From the NCBI GenBank assembly GCA_019321725.1, contig CM033120.1, forward strand, positions 2,418,001 to 2,482,000: a DNA stretch of 64,000 nt, in the 5' to 3' direction. Source of the stretch: Paulownia fortunei. Lineage: Eukaryota > Streptophyta > Magnoliopsida > Lamiales > Paulowniaceae. Positions 1-12,418 of the stretch are shown here, piece by piece. Under the pieces are notes generated by a model. The model was given only the letters and a program-made list of their open reading frames with translations. It was not told where the DNA came from and searched no databases. Every line of letters begins with the position of its first letter. Within the stretch, counting starts at the first letter, position 1. The position numbers and the translations under genes are program-made.

Positions 1-788
1 TAGTAATGCTTACCACTTTGCAATGTACCGTAAGCTTAGATATCTGACAATGATCACCAATTCATTTGCGTGCGACATCCATATTTTCTTTTGTTGGATC
101 ATCCTCAAAGTAAACTGTTGTAATCTTATATTAGTTCTACTGACGGTTGAGATCTTAACCTCTGCAGAAATTAGCGGAAGCAACACAATAGGCTGGAGAC
201 TCAAGGCTCCTCAAAGTAGTTTTCTTCTAATAATATGTGCTTCAACTCATTGTTTGTATGGAGGAAGTTTGTCTTCACCTGATTTCAGTTTATGATGATC
301 GTTTTGAATATTCATGAGATGGATTCCAGATGTATGTTACCTTTTACTGAGGAAGAATGGGGCTTTTCTCTTTCCTGGACATTCTCTTGTTTGATTTACA
401 CCTTCCAGTTTGTTTTACACATTTTTTCATAATAATGAAAAACCATATGCCTTTGTGAGCTGTCAATGTTACCCTTGTCTATGTTTCATTGTGACGAATA
501 ACCTGATTGTTTCTCCTATTTTATCTAGTGACTATGCGTGGCTACTTTTAGTTATATTGTCTTTTCAGAAAAAGAACAATTAATCAATCTGCTTAGCCTT
601 TGTGCTGTACGTCTGATCTATGGATGGCATATCTTGGTTTCGGAGTGTTCTATTTGACATAGTGTTTCAAGTTTCTGGCCTGCAGATTGCATAATGGATG
701 CAGAAAATAATGTTCCACATATGCTGCACTATACAGCATGGATAAATTCTAGTAAGCCAATTAATTGATGAATATAGTTAAAAATTTT
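1..788. other. No gene recognised
   Basis: Non-coding-looking AT-rich DNA. Short open frames occur (for example 23-295 on the plus strand) but match no family I know and show no codon or motif signature. It could be the 3' flank or UTR of a gene lying to the left, but nothing here proves that. Confidence 0.3.
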
Positions 789-908
789 AAGTACAATCTA
801 TGAGTTTCTTTACCTTTTTAAGTACAATCTATGAGTTTCTTTACCTTTTTAAGTACAATCTATGAGTTTCTTTACCTTTTTAAGTACAATCTATGAGTTT
901 CTTTACCT
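789..908. repeat. 31-bp minisatellite, four copies
   Basis: A 31-bp unit starting AAGTACAATCTATGAG begins at 789, 820, 851 and 882. The copies look identical; the last stops after 27 bases. Identity this high points to recent expansion by slippage or unequal exchange. Confidence 0.9.
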
Positions 909-1231
909 AAACATAATCATATTTATTGATGGCGCAAAATGGCATGTGCATGCCCATTGCTTCATAAATGGCTTTGCCCTTTAATAATGGCGTGTCTGGG
1001 CGTCTCTTTATTTTGTTTTGTTTTCTTTTTTTTTTTTTGAGCTGTGGCGCACTCATGGTGCGTCTTTGTGTAGAATGGCACAACAGGTAAAATTATGTTT
1101 TTTTCCGGAAAAAAAAATGCTAACTTTCAGTCATCAAGCATTCAGCCACAATGTTCTTCCTCTTCTTGGTATGTTTCTTTCTCTGTTCTTCCTTCTTTCT
1201 TCTTTTTCTTTTTGTTCTTTTTCCAGACTTT

Positions 1232-1644
1232 AGGTTTTGTTTGGTATTATTTCCAGCATTGTGAGGAAATTATTATGGGAGAATCTATTGAGGGTAGTGG
1301 GATTGGGGAAAATGTGAATAATCAAAACATATTTGGATATTTTATTGGGATAAAAATGATATGATGTATTGGGGAAAAATGATATGTATTTTAAGATACA
1401 TTTTCAACTATACATGTCTTATTAATATTATTTGTTGTTAGTAGGAGACTTTTAAATGTAGATGTTTTGACATTGTTTTATTGTAGTTAGTGGTGGTATA
1501 GTAGAATATATGATTATTTAATTGAAATAATGATTGATAAGTATTACACGGGAATAAAAATGTTTTTTCCGAGACGTTGAACCAAACACAGTTTCCATTC
1601 CGGGAGAAGGAAATTGTTTTCCCAAAACAATTCAAACAAGGCCT
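1232..1644. mobile_element. Possible MITE with GGCCTTGTTTG-type ends
   Basis: The left end reads AGGTTTTGTTTGGT and the right end, reverse-complemented, reads AGGCCTTGTTTGAAT. This resembles the terminal inverted repeats of small non-autonomous plant DNA transposons. About 413 bp separate the outer ends. No convincing target-site duplication is visible, so the call is tentative. The interval and the stretch to 1890 also hold long T/C-rich tracts that create meaningless Phe/Ser/Leu-rich open frames. Confidence 0.3.
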
Positions 1645-1889
1645 CAGTTTTCTTCTTTTCTCTTGTTTCCTCAATTTTTGGTTTTGTTCTGCTTTTTCTT
1701 TTCTTATTTTCCTGGTTTTTCGGTTTTCTTCTTTCTTCTTTTTCTTTTCTTTCTTTTCCAGCCGTTTTGTTTTCCTCTCTATTTTTGTTTTCTTGTCTAA
1801 TTTCTTTTTATCAATTGCTGAAATATCTATGGTGGAATTTTCTTACCTTTTTTGTGGAAATATTAAAATTTGTTTGAAATTGCTGGTAT

Positions 1890-2170
1890 TTGCTTAAATT
1901 ATTGAAATTATTGCTGAAATAGGTAAGCTTATTGATGAATTTGCTAAAATATTGCTGAATTTGCTCAAATATACGCTGAAATTGCTTAAGTGCTGAACTT
2001 GCTAATATGGCTGAATTTACTGAAATAAGTGCTGAATTTGCAAAAGTAGTTGCTGAAATTGGTCTAATTAATGGTGAAATTGCTAAATCTTTTATTTGTG
2101 TAATTGTTGAAAATTCAGTTTTCTGAATGGTTGAATTTTAATTTCATTGCTAAATTTTATTTTTGTTTTC
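1890..2170. repeat. Degenerate GCTGAAATT(TGCT) repeat tract
   Basis: Variants of GCTGAAATTGCT, such as GCTGAATTTGCT, GCTGAAATAGGT and GCTGAACTTGCT, recur at irregular 15-25 base spacing over about 280 bases. The copies differ and contain stops in every frame, so this is an old decayed simple tandem array, not a coding repeat. The stretch from 2171 to about 2830 holds nothing I recognise. Confidence 0.55.
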
Positions 2171-2894
2171 TTTTTGTTGGAAGCTGCTAACAATATAGAT
2201 AGATAATTTATTTATGCAATTATGCGCCTCACTTAGATATGTCACGACTCCTCACTTATATGCCCTGCTGCACATTGAGCCTTTAACAACTATGAATATA
2301 ATGAATTGAAACTTTGAACCAACTGACATGAACAAACCTTAGATTTATAAATGACCTAGATGTGCTTACAGTATAATTTTCCTACTTACAGACATGGATT
2401 ATATTGTTGACAAAGTCATCCTATAATTCAAAGAGGTGTACCTATTGGAATCATGGACTTGGATATGAAATCCACATCAAATACTATTGGAAAGATATCT
2501 TCTGTTTATTAGCATAATCATTCAAGAATCGTTAATAAGTGAATGGTTATAATTGGGTTTTGTTGTTTTTATTTGCTTGTTATATTGCCCTTTGCATCTC
2601 TTTTTTGATTATCTTGTAGAATTCAATTTATTGCAGTTCTGTATTCTTATCGCATTTCCATTCACATTTTGTACATATGCACCAGATTGAGATAGAGAAT
2701 TATAGGGAGTGCAATGTTATTAAGCAAAATCGGCATCATCCCTCCTCCTTGTCCATGCATGAATGAAAGAGTTTTTGGAGTGCGGGAAATGTTATTAACC
2801 AAATTCAGTAGCATCCTGAAAGTGCTAAAATGACACATGCAACTAGGTGGATATCTAATAGCCATACCGGTCATTTCAGAATTGCCAAAACTAA

Positions 2895-4565
2895 AACTCT
2901 AACTCATCTGTTTGTTCTTTCTGTCTTCATGGCTTCCTTCCAAGCTGGATGCCGAATCTGTAGTACTGGTTCCCTACTCAGTTCTTCAAAATCCTCCACT
3001 TCAGTATCATCTGGATCTTCATTCTTGTCAGCAACTTTCGTGCGTCGGGGACTATTATCTTGTTTGTCATTGTTTTTGCTCTCTGGATGTTGTCTTATAA
3101 TGAGAAGCAGTTCTGTGTATTGCTCATCTTATTCTGGGTGTTTTACTATTCCCTCATTGGATGATCCCTTATCCTCACTTGACTGTTGTATACTTTGGTG
3201 CTTTGTCGGGTGAAATTTGGGACTTCGCTGAACTTGAATTTGTGAGGGCCACTTCCCAACCTGCTGAGACATTGCAACTTTTTAGCTCATATTCTCGGTA
3301 TCCATCAGTTTTATGCTGTTCCGTATCCTGATGCCTAGTGGACTATCTTCAGCCTTGCGCAGCATCTGCGAACTTATCATCTATTTCAGACTCTTGATTT
3401 TTCAAAACAGACTCATTTTGGATACTCCACCCCATGCTTAAATCCTGGATTTTGTCTTGGTTTATTAGCTTTTCATCTTCAAGTCCATTGCCAATTTTCC
3501 CTGTACCTTCGACTAACCTTTGGTCGCTTCCAGAATCACCCATTCCTCCTGTTTCCTTTGCAATTGGTCTACATCTCCTTCCCTTTGCCCTTTTAAGATA
3601 ACTGTTTTTTCCTCTCAATCTGTTAATTCCACTGTGGGAGTTTCCTTTCCTTTCCATCTTCACCCCACCTCTAAGAAGTCCCAACTCTTGGTTGTAGCTA
3701 CCTTGAGAATTTGAAATCCTTCTTGACCGGTGGTCTCCTTTAGTTTCAAGTTCTGTGCCATCAGTAAACTGTGCGTCACTATCTTCATCTCTAGGCTTCT
3801 GCTCGTCGCTACCCAAATTCCAAGTCATCTTGGTTACATGCTCATTCTTCTTTTGCTTTTCTGTCTCAAAACTTTTCACAATCTGAGGATAAAATAATAA
3901 TTGTACTTCGCTTCGACCTTATCACGTGTTCCATCATAAGCACTTTTTCCATTTTCAACACTTCTTTCTTGAGAATTTTCCAGCTTCTCTAGTTGTTCGT
4001 TCATAGTCATTTCCCTTCTGCCCACGAATAACCTTCCATTTTCTCTTTGTTCAACCTTCCATTTTCTCTTTGTTACTTTGCACATTATCTGTCAGATTCT
4101 TTCTTTCTTGGCTTTTCCAGAATCATGCATATCTCTGCTTCTGTCTTGGCTCTGATTGATCAATATTTCACTCTCTGATATGTTTGTCTTATCTGTTGCA
4201 TTTGCTGGTTGAATTGATGGATCATCTGTACTCACTGACCAGACCTTAGCCGGCAACTTAAGATGGTGCTTCAAATCAGCAATTTCAGCTTCCTTCAGTC
4301 GTAACTAGAAGATTTTCATCCTTAACTTCTATGTATCTCTCTGTCAGTAACTTGGCCTTATTCTGCTTCTCCTGAAAGGCTAATTCAATGGTACCGCGAT
4401 CATCCATAAGGGAAGATATGGCTGCCTGCATTTCTGATATCCTGTCAAGTTTCATCTCTTTGAGTTTTCCTCTTAACATCTTGCCAGTGTTCACTTTTTT
4501 TCTGTTGTCCAAGAAAATGCTAGACTGATTATACCAATACTGTTCCTTTTCTTGCCTCCCCACAG
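2895..4565 (-). pseudogene. Decayed intronless copy of a coiled-coil protein gene
   Basis: Reading the minus strand, a protein-like sequence continues for about 1.6 kb across several open segments (4563-4285, 4274-4092, 4085-3876, 3879-3349, then another frame to about 2900). The first part is charged and predicted helical (LDRISEMQAAISSLMDD), then KEAEIADLKHHLKLP and KVWSVSTDDPS; the middle is Glu/Lys/Ser-rich; the last part is acidic (DKNEDPDDTEVEDFEE). The segments sit in different frames, joined where single-base indels would restore continuity, and the last frame has at least two in-frame stops. No intron-like gaps interrupt it, which suits a processed copy or a large decayed exon. I do not know the parent protein and infer no function beyond a coiled coil. 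Confidence 0.45.
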
Positions 4566-4904
4566 AGAGTTATACTTGGCTAGTAAGAATTCCTGATTTT
4601 TGTGAAATTTAGCTGGATAATAACTATAATTTTCAAAACATATGCAAATTGACCTGTCTGTTCGTTATTTTTCTCTGTCTTCTAACTCATAATTTGAGGT
4701 ATTAGCAAAATTTATCTTTTTCAGACACTTAGAGAAGCACACTTGACAAATTTGGCAGGCATATTAGACTATAATTTGCAAATCTTTTGCATTTGGGTAA
4801 ATGGTATTTTAACAAACTTCGAAAAAGGAAATAAGGAAAGATCAAGAACCAAGACAACTGCTGTGTCATGTGTGCACGAAACAAAGACAAGTGATAAGGA
4901 AAAC
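4566..4904. other. No gene recognised
   Basis: AT-rich spacer between the decayed coiled-coil copy and the microsatellite. Open frames here extend only by running through the dinucleotide repeat. Confidence 0.3.
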
Positions 4905-4906
4905 AA

Positions 4907-4944
<38 letters not shown>

Positions 4945-4961
4945 TATATATATATATATAT

Positions 4962-5014
<53 letters not shown>
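4905..5014. repeat. Compound (CA)n(TA)n(TG)n microsatellite
   Basis: About 24 bases of CA repeat are followed by about 50 bases of TA repeat with two TT interruptions, then GT repeat and a short GTAT run. Because CA on one side and TG on the other are complementary, the whole block is close to a perfect palindrome that could extrude a hairpin or cruciform. Confidence 0.95.
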
Positions 5015-5015
<1 letters not shown>

Positions 5016-7819
5016 GAAACAATGAAAGTAATCGGAGGGAGGAGGAAACCTGCAAAAGGAGCTGAAGGGAGAGGATTTGGGTGTCTTTATCTTTGATTAA
5101 GAGATTGAAAATGTGCGTCTTTGAGCCTGTGAAGGCACATCAGCCCCAATACACCAACAATAGTATCACTGTCAACATGTATACATTCCACCTCCTGATT
5201 CTGCTGGTATGTGCTGCATGCATTTGCTCTTGATTAACCCCCTTCGTTAAGGAAAACACACACATACCATAAGGAAAACAAAAATGGTTGCCTCTGTAGA
5301 GAAATTCGTAATTAGAGAGAGACAGGATTATTGAGTAGGGGTTTACAAGGTTGGCCTCACAAATTGCATGTTGGCCAGCTGTTGCTTCTCAATCAGCATT
5401 AATTTCTCTCTTATAAGCAAAAAAAACACACAAATTGTGTATTGATGATGTCATTTTTATATATTTAACATGTATTGATATATTGGAATAGAAAATGAAA
5501 CACCGTTTAAAATAAATAATCAAGTTTGATGTTGTTAAGCATCACAAACAAAAGCGCGCGCACACACAGACATATATATGTACATACAATTATGGCGGAG
5601 AAAACAAGGAGGGATGAGAAAATCATATGCCTGGGAGCGGTTGATTAAGGCCTTAGAGGGCAAATTTTATCACAGATAGATAGCCTGTCTGCAGGGAAGG
5701 CATGCAGTCCCACCCCACTGAGTGAGCAATTCCTGATTGCACACAATAGTTTATCATTTTCAGTGCTTTTTTTTTATTTTATTTTGTAGGGAGAGAATAT
5801 ATTATACTTATTTTTTGTTTTCTGAAAAAAAATAAAAAATAATCGATGCATCCATTTATTGTATAAAGATATCAAATATTAATTCAATATTATCACTAAA
5901 TTTAATCCAAAGCATAGGTGTTACAAAAGAAGTTAATCTCAAAATAGATAAATACAGATAAGTACATGGGATTCATATCCAAGATTATATAAGTGGAGAG
6001 TCTTGAATTATCAACATTAGGAGTTGAGTCTTATGGATGAGAAATTTGTAATTCAAAAATTATAATATATTATTAATATCATTTTTTTTGTTTCTAGTTT
6101 AAATAATTTAATAAAAAACTCTAGCATTTTAATGTTATACCAGCTATTTGTCTAAGATGGTTAGAGATTAATGCGTATTGGATTCATGTAGGTCAAGATT
6201 GAGTGTGTGGAAATAAAAATCATATATATGAAGTTCAAATCTATAAAATTTTGGGGCTGAATTAGTGGAAATAAAAATCATATATATCGGTGCATCCCAC
6301 AAATTTTGCTCAACTACAAACAGGGATTATTGTGAAAACACTTGAAGGAACAAAATCCAATTTCACCAATGTTATGTCTGAACCATGGATTTTAGTAAGA
6401 AAAATAAATAATACAACTTTTTGTTTTATTTTTTAATACTTTTTTTTTCTTTTTTCTCTTCTTCATTAAAATCCAATTTCTAAATGAAACCTAAAAAGTT
6501 GATGGTGAGGATGAGAGGAATATTTCTCCTTTTTCCTTTCCGTCTTTAAGTTTAATGTTTAGAGCAGATTTGGTAGATTGGTTCCACTATTTAAGAAAAT
6601 TTATAAATTTAAATATTTTGACAAAAAAGAAGAAGCAATGTGATGCAATGAACGAACACAGGAAAAAAATTGAAATTAATCCAAATAAAAATCCAAAAGG
6701 ATATATATGGGGATGTTTGTTTTTCTTTTCAGTGAAAATTTTCATTTCTAATATTTTCAGTAGAGTTTTATTGATTTTTGTGTAAGATTGAAAATATATT
6801 TGGATAATTATTTTTAGATAGGAAATTTATAGTGTTAAGTATGAAATTATGTTTGGTGTATTGTTTTCAATGAAATTATTTTCAATATATGTGTATATAA
6901 TATTAAATAATTTGGTAGTGGTAGGGTTCACGATTAATATTTTATGTAAGTTAGATATTTTAGTAGAATAAATTTTAGGTGGTGGATCCTATATTAATAA
7001 TGTAGTTGGTAATAAAAATATGTTGAAAATAATTAGTGGGTAGTTGTGAGTTCCATATTATTAATGAAGATAATAATAAAAATATATTAATGAGAGAGTT
7101 AATGTATAATTGTGGATCTCATTATATATAGTTGGGGAGAAATAAGTTGATTAAAAGAGAAAGATTGATTGATATTGTGTAAGAATATGATTGAAAATGA
7201 GAGAAATAAGGTTGAGAAGTGTTTTAAGTGGAAAAATAAGAAAATAAAATAGGTTATTTCTAATGAGATTGGGTAAAACAAACATGATTTATGTATTTGA
7301 AATAGTAAAAAATGAAAAAATTCCTACTGAAATTCATATAGCCAACATATTTAGGGCAAAAATTAAATAAATCGATCTTGACTAAAAACGTTTCCTAAAT
7401 GGGCAATAAACATTAAGAATATTGTACAATTCGACTGTTCATATATTATTTCATCGTAAATATAATTATTTATAACGATGGTTTGAATTAATTTTTCTGC
7501 TAGTAAATTATACACATATCTTTGATAATACTTTGGAACCCAATGTTGCGAACAGGTGGACTTGGGTTCATATCCTCACTTTAATTTTCGAGAAATTAGA
7601 GATAAAAACAAAAATAAAATTTGGGGCGAGCCAAAAAGATAGAAAAAAGAAAAAATATTGTGCTTAAAAATATTTCAAGATTTTTGTGAAAGTTTTTATT
7701 TTTATTTTTTCTTTCGAACATTAGCATAAAGTATACTTCATCGACGCCCTTTGGATTACATATATATGACATGGATACATGCACTTTAATTTTGGAGCAT
7801 TGCACATATAAACTTTTTC
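5015..7819. other. AT-rich intergenic DNA, no gene recognised
   Basis: Two point eight kilobases with only short open frames of low-complexity composition. Short CA/CG runs occur near 5555. A stretch near 7540-7590 has a tRNA B-box-like string (GGTTCATATCC), too isolated to call a SINE. Confidence 0.4.
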
Positions 7820-8030
7820 ACTCCCTCTTTCCCAAAATAAAGGTTTTGATTTTATTTGATTTAGAGTTTTAGATCAGAGTTGGAAAAATAAAAATTTTAT
7901 ATATATTTTTATTATTCTTTTTAAAAATAATTGTTGATAATTAGTGATGTCACAATATTATTTAAATTGAGCTATTTTTTAAAAGAAGTTCCACTTTAAG
8001 AAATTAAATTTTATTTTGGGACATCTCATT
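7820..8030. mobile_element. Stowaway-like MITE remnant
   Basis: The left end reads CTCCCTCTTTCCCAAAATAA and the right side reads TTATTTTGGGACATCTCA. This matches, with decay, the CTCCCTCCGTCCCA-type inverted ends of Stowaway (Tc1/mariner) MITEs. The interior is AT-rich and about 200 bp, the usual size. The outermost bases of the right end have diverged, so the boundary is approximate. Confidence 0.5.
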
Positions 8031-9964
8031 TAGAAAATGAGAGTCATAATTTTGAAATATAATATATATATATATAAATGTTTAATTAATTTTTTAAACT
8101 CTAGATTAATTAAATTCTTTAGAAATGAGAATCATCAAAATATTCTCATCTAATAATAATAATATTTACGGCATTTAAAAGCTTATTAGGCCACATTACC
8201 CCTCAAAGGTGTAATTTACTCTTCAATTAATTAAGATATCCACAGACTCTCTCCTAAGAGTGGTGCCCCTTGTTCTCGCTAAGGACAAAAGCGTAATTTA
8301 CTCTTCCAATAATTAAGATAATTAATAAGATTACTAGGATGGCAAATTAAGTTATTTACCAAGACGCCCCTGGCTAGATCCGAAAAAAAGTTTACACTAC
8401 AATATCTATAATATAATTATTAGAAAGGAAAATGTAAATAGTGGAATGAGAAAATATAAAACTCAATAAAAAGTAATAGTAACTTGTATGCATTTTTATT
8501 TCAATTTGATCATTTTATCTTTGTTTTCTGGGTGAAAAGATAATAAAATTAAGTTAATGTGATATATGTAAACTGCAAGCCAAAAATAAAATTCTAGCAA
8601 TTATTCCATTTTAAAAGATAAAGAAATTAAAATAGTGGGAGAACTAAAGCGGTATGAGGATGCGAAATGACAAGTATTAGCTCATCAGAGTTAACTTTTC
8701 TATAGAAAATTGATGGAACACTAAATCTCTGTCTACAACTCGAATGGATTATTAGGGTTTCGGAGTATTTTGGAGAAAATTGGTAGAATGTTGGTCCTTA
8801 TCTATGACACGAACAAACAATCGTTTTATAAAAAATTACTTAATTCAGTAGATATTTGAAGAGAACAAAAACTGATTTTAACTGTAAAAATACAAATAAA
8901 ATTTCATATTTTGAAAATGACATTAAATTTATATATGGACCCTTAGTGTATTTTGGGCCTCTTATATTTTATCGGATTAGAATTTAATCTTTTTGAATTT
9001 AATTAAAATATGCAGTAGTCCATTAAGACTGATAATATAATACTAAATTCAAGATGAAATTATATGTTTATTCAGCTTGTAATCAGTAAAATGTTAAATC
9101 AATTTTTGCCTCACATAGTTAGATTAATGGTCAGTTGATATTGGATCCAGTGGATATCCACCAAATACAGAATTCACATCCATAACATACTTTTTCACAT
9201 ACACAAACACTTCACATAAATTCAGCCACACAATACATTATAAGCTGAATAAAATATGAATATTACCATATTGCACCACAAAATTAGAACAGAAGCCGTT
9301 GAAATGGCAGACAATTGCGCCATATCAACTGAGGAAGACAGAAAATGCAAGGAAAGTTAGACTGAGGGGGTAAGCGTTAAAAAAAAAAAGGAAAAATATT
9401 TAAGGGATATTATAGGGCCTAGAAGTGAAATTAATATTAAATTGGGGTGTAGGCATTTAAATTTTATTGATTTACCTACATGCGATATAGAACCTAGTGT
9501 GCCCTCCTGTCAACCGTCCTCCCTAATTAGCATTTTTAACACTTTGAGGCGTTATTTATGGTAAGGGCTGTTGAATATTTTTCACATTTACAGTCTCTTG
9601 CTGTCTTGCAGTGGGACTGCTGCCAAAGATTTGTTTTTTATTTCATTATGTTTGTCTTTATCTTTTTCTAAATTAATTTCTTATTTTTCTGGACTGGAAT
9701 TTGATGATTATCTTGTGGCACATCATTATGTGTAATTCTTAGGAGAATACAGGGAGAAGGTACAAAGAAAGGTGAAGTCTTAGTTCTTCCTATGCTGTAA
9801 TTTTGCTATGACAGTATCAGGATGTTGAGAATTGACCCCTCCTTTTTTTGTCCATTTTTTTTTTCTTTTTTCAATTTTTTGGGTCCTTTAAGTGCAATAG
9901 AATCATAGCCACACACTTTTTAATGGTGTCATTTCATTTGTGCATCCATCCTTTTTTTCTGCAG
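8031..9964. other. Upstream region of formiminotransferase-like gene 1
   Basis: AT-rich DNA without coding signal. A pyrimidine tract ending CTGCAG at 9964 is a good splice acceptor just before the gene, so a non-coding first exon probably lies somewhere in roughly 9450-9800, but I cannot place its start or donor. Confidence 0.35.
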
Positions 9965-10001
9965 CTTGTGAAGGATTAGTGTCTTGTGTACAATAAGAAA
10001 A

Positions 10002-12418
10002 ATGCTGAAGCAAATGCTAGCTTGCTGCAAGGTGTATATATCTGAAAGCAGAAACAGGGCTGCCCTGGAAGCTATTGAAAGGGCAGCAAAGTTGTTTCCA
10101 GATGCCCCCATTATCAACAAGTTTGAGGATGTGACTTACAACAGAGTTGGATACACATTGGTCTCAGAAATGGGTCCAAACCCAACCTCATGTCCATTGA
10201 AAAGTGCTGTTTTTGAAATGGTGAAAGCTGCTTTTCAGGCCATTGATCTTGAAATGCACTGTGGGAGTCATCCCAGGCTTGGTGTTGTGGACCACATTTG
10301 TTTTCATCCCTTGGCTGGCATTTCTTTGGACCATGTTGCAGGAACTGCAAAATCTTTGGCTGCTGATGTTGGCTCAAGGCTTCAAGGTTTGTTCTCTTGA
10401 TAGGAAGGATTCAAGTTTCTTTTCTCATTCAGAATACTATGCAAGAAATTTATTCTTGGTGTCTGAATTTGAATTTCATAACAATTCAGTAGGATGTGCC
10501 GAGTGGCGTCTAGAATTTTTTTTTGCAATGTAATATTTTTTTTGTCTGCATTTTATTGTGCTTGGAGAAATTAGTAGAGAATTCTTTTTGGCCTATAAGT
10601 GTCAACGAATTTTCCAGGGGGATTCCTAATTTTTTTGAGGCCTCTTCATAAGAAAATGAATCCAAATTAATGGCATAATTATTCAAACAAAGGTAGATAA
10701 AAGGCACCATCTATTTTGAGGTTCCTCAGTTCTAGATAATTACATTTTGTTCATAAATATCAATAAATCATGATGCTTCTTGTTAAGAGTAATCCACCCG
10801 TGCTTGAGATTAAGAGGTAAATTAATTCTAAGTTCGAGCTTGGGAGAGAGCAGCTTGAGACAAAAGGAGTCAAGATTCGTTAGACTGTGATTGAATTGTA
10901 GAGTGTTATTATTGTCATTGTATGAAGTATTTGTTGAGAGTGATAGAGACGGTGATTCATGAAATGATTATGAGTTTTTCCTGCTTGAGTTCAATTTCAT
11001 AGGAGTATTGGAAATAATGTTACTAAGGCATAAAGCTAGTTGTGTTAAGTGGAATGGCTGTAAGGTTGTGTAGTCAGACAAATTCCTACAAAATTGAAAA
11101 GGAAACTTTGTAAGAGTGCTACGAAGTCTGTGATTAAGATTGAATGTTGAACTATCAAGAAATAACATTTAAAGTGAATGAAGTTGAAAAGAGAAGCTTG
11201 AGATAGTTCTGCCATAAAACTGGAAAAGATAGCATACGAGATAGCACCTGCTGAAGTTAAAATGCTTGAGAATAAATTCATATGATTTGGCTTGCAACAA
11301 AGGTGCTAGCTTCACCTGTTTGGAGAAGTGATAAACCTGGTATTAATTGTAAATTTGTGGTAAAAATTTGACTTAGAATTACATACAATGACGTAATCAG
11401 GAAGTAAACCTTTGTAATATTGCTTGCTAGAATAGAGTGGAAAAAATCTAGTAAAGTTGAAAAAGTGAATTTAACCAGCTGATCCCACATATACATTGAA
11501 GAAGCTTTGTTGGTTAAGTAATTATGACCGTGACTTGACCCTTCAATTGAGTATAAACAAGGTTCATTCGTCCTTATTTATTTATTTATTTTTTGTGGGG
11601 TTGGGGGGGTTGGGGAGGGGTGGCTATGGGGTTCCCCCCTTTTTGTTTTCATTTTCATTTCCTTTTGAGTAGAAAGGTCTCTTGGTATTGATCTGGATAC
11701 TTGTTTGGGAGTGGAGTAAACTCTAATTCCACAAATGTCTTATCTATTGACTTGCTAAATATTATTTCCTGAAACATTTATCGGAAATATATGTCCTACA
11801 TGATAATTCAGATCAGGCGCTGGAAACACAATCTTATCTGCCACCTTCTATTTCTTATCCACCTTTCAGCTTTATTAATTATCTTACACATAGCCTGCAG
11901 TGGCTACCTTCTTATATGGAGCAGCACACGGTGAGGGAAGGTCCCTTGACTCAATCAGAAGGGAGCTGGGGTATTTCAAGCCAAATGCCATTGGAAATCA
12001 GTGGGTAGGTGGGCCCCAATCAGAAATATTGCAACTAAACCCTGATGAGGGTCCTCCTCGTGCTGTTCAGAGAAAAGGTGTAGTTGTGGTTGGAGCTACC
12101 CAGTGGGTGGATAACTACAATGTTCCAATATTCTCTAATGACATGGCTGCAGTTCGAAAAATTGCAAAGAGGGTCAGTGGCAGAGGAGGTGGACTCCCAT
12201 CAGTGCAATCTATGGCTCTTGCTCACGGTAAAGGTATAATCGAGGTGGCTTGCAATCTATTAGATACAAGTAAAGTTGGTGGTGATGAAGTTCAACGAGA
12301 AGTTGAGCGGCTTGCCAGGGAAGAGGGTATGGATGTGGGAGAGGGATACTATACTGATCTTTCACAGGGAAAACTTATCGAGAGTTACTTAAAGCCAGCT
12401 GATCATTCTGCCCACTAA
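10002..12418 (+). CDS. Formiminotransferase-like protein, gene 1 (two coding exons)
   Basis: Exons 10002-10386 and 11901-12418 join in phase 1 (TTCAAG|GTTTGT donor, CCTGCAG|TGG acceptor) into a 300-residue protein. The ATG at 10002 (MLKQMLACCKVYISESRN) is chosen because a TGA lies in frame at 9969 and related proteins begin at this point. Residues 1-128 form the N-terminal subdomain of the formiminotransferase family, with the conserved HPRLG at about 90-94, the segment that holds the catalytic histidine in mammalian FTCD; exon 2 supplies the C-terminal subdomain (RRELGYFKPN, RGGGLPSVQ). The family moves a formimino or formyl group between glutamate and tetrahydrofolate. The cyclodeaminase half of animal FTCD is absent, as usual for plant homologues, whose physiological substrate is unsettled. 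No disabling mutation is seen. A pyrimidine-rich acceptor at 9964 suggests an upstream 5'-UTR exon. Paralogue of the gene at 30805. Confidence 0.85.

Noticed and set aside
1018..1897. Phe/Ser/Leu-rich plus-strand open frames
   Set aside because: Produced by long T/C tracts; no motif and no neighbouring gene structure.
4729..5096. Open frames on both strands over 100 codons
   Set aside because: They exist only because CA/TA/TG dinucleotide repeats lack stops; the protein is Tyr-Ile and Thr-His repeats.
10114..10377. 87-codon minus-strand open frame
   Set aside because: Antisense to exon 1 of formiminotransferase-like gene 1.
9984..10400. Start at TTG 9984 and end at 10400 for gene 1 exon 1
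   Set aside because: 9984 is TTG, not ATG, and the last codons lie beyond the GT donor at 10387.
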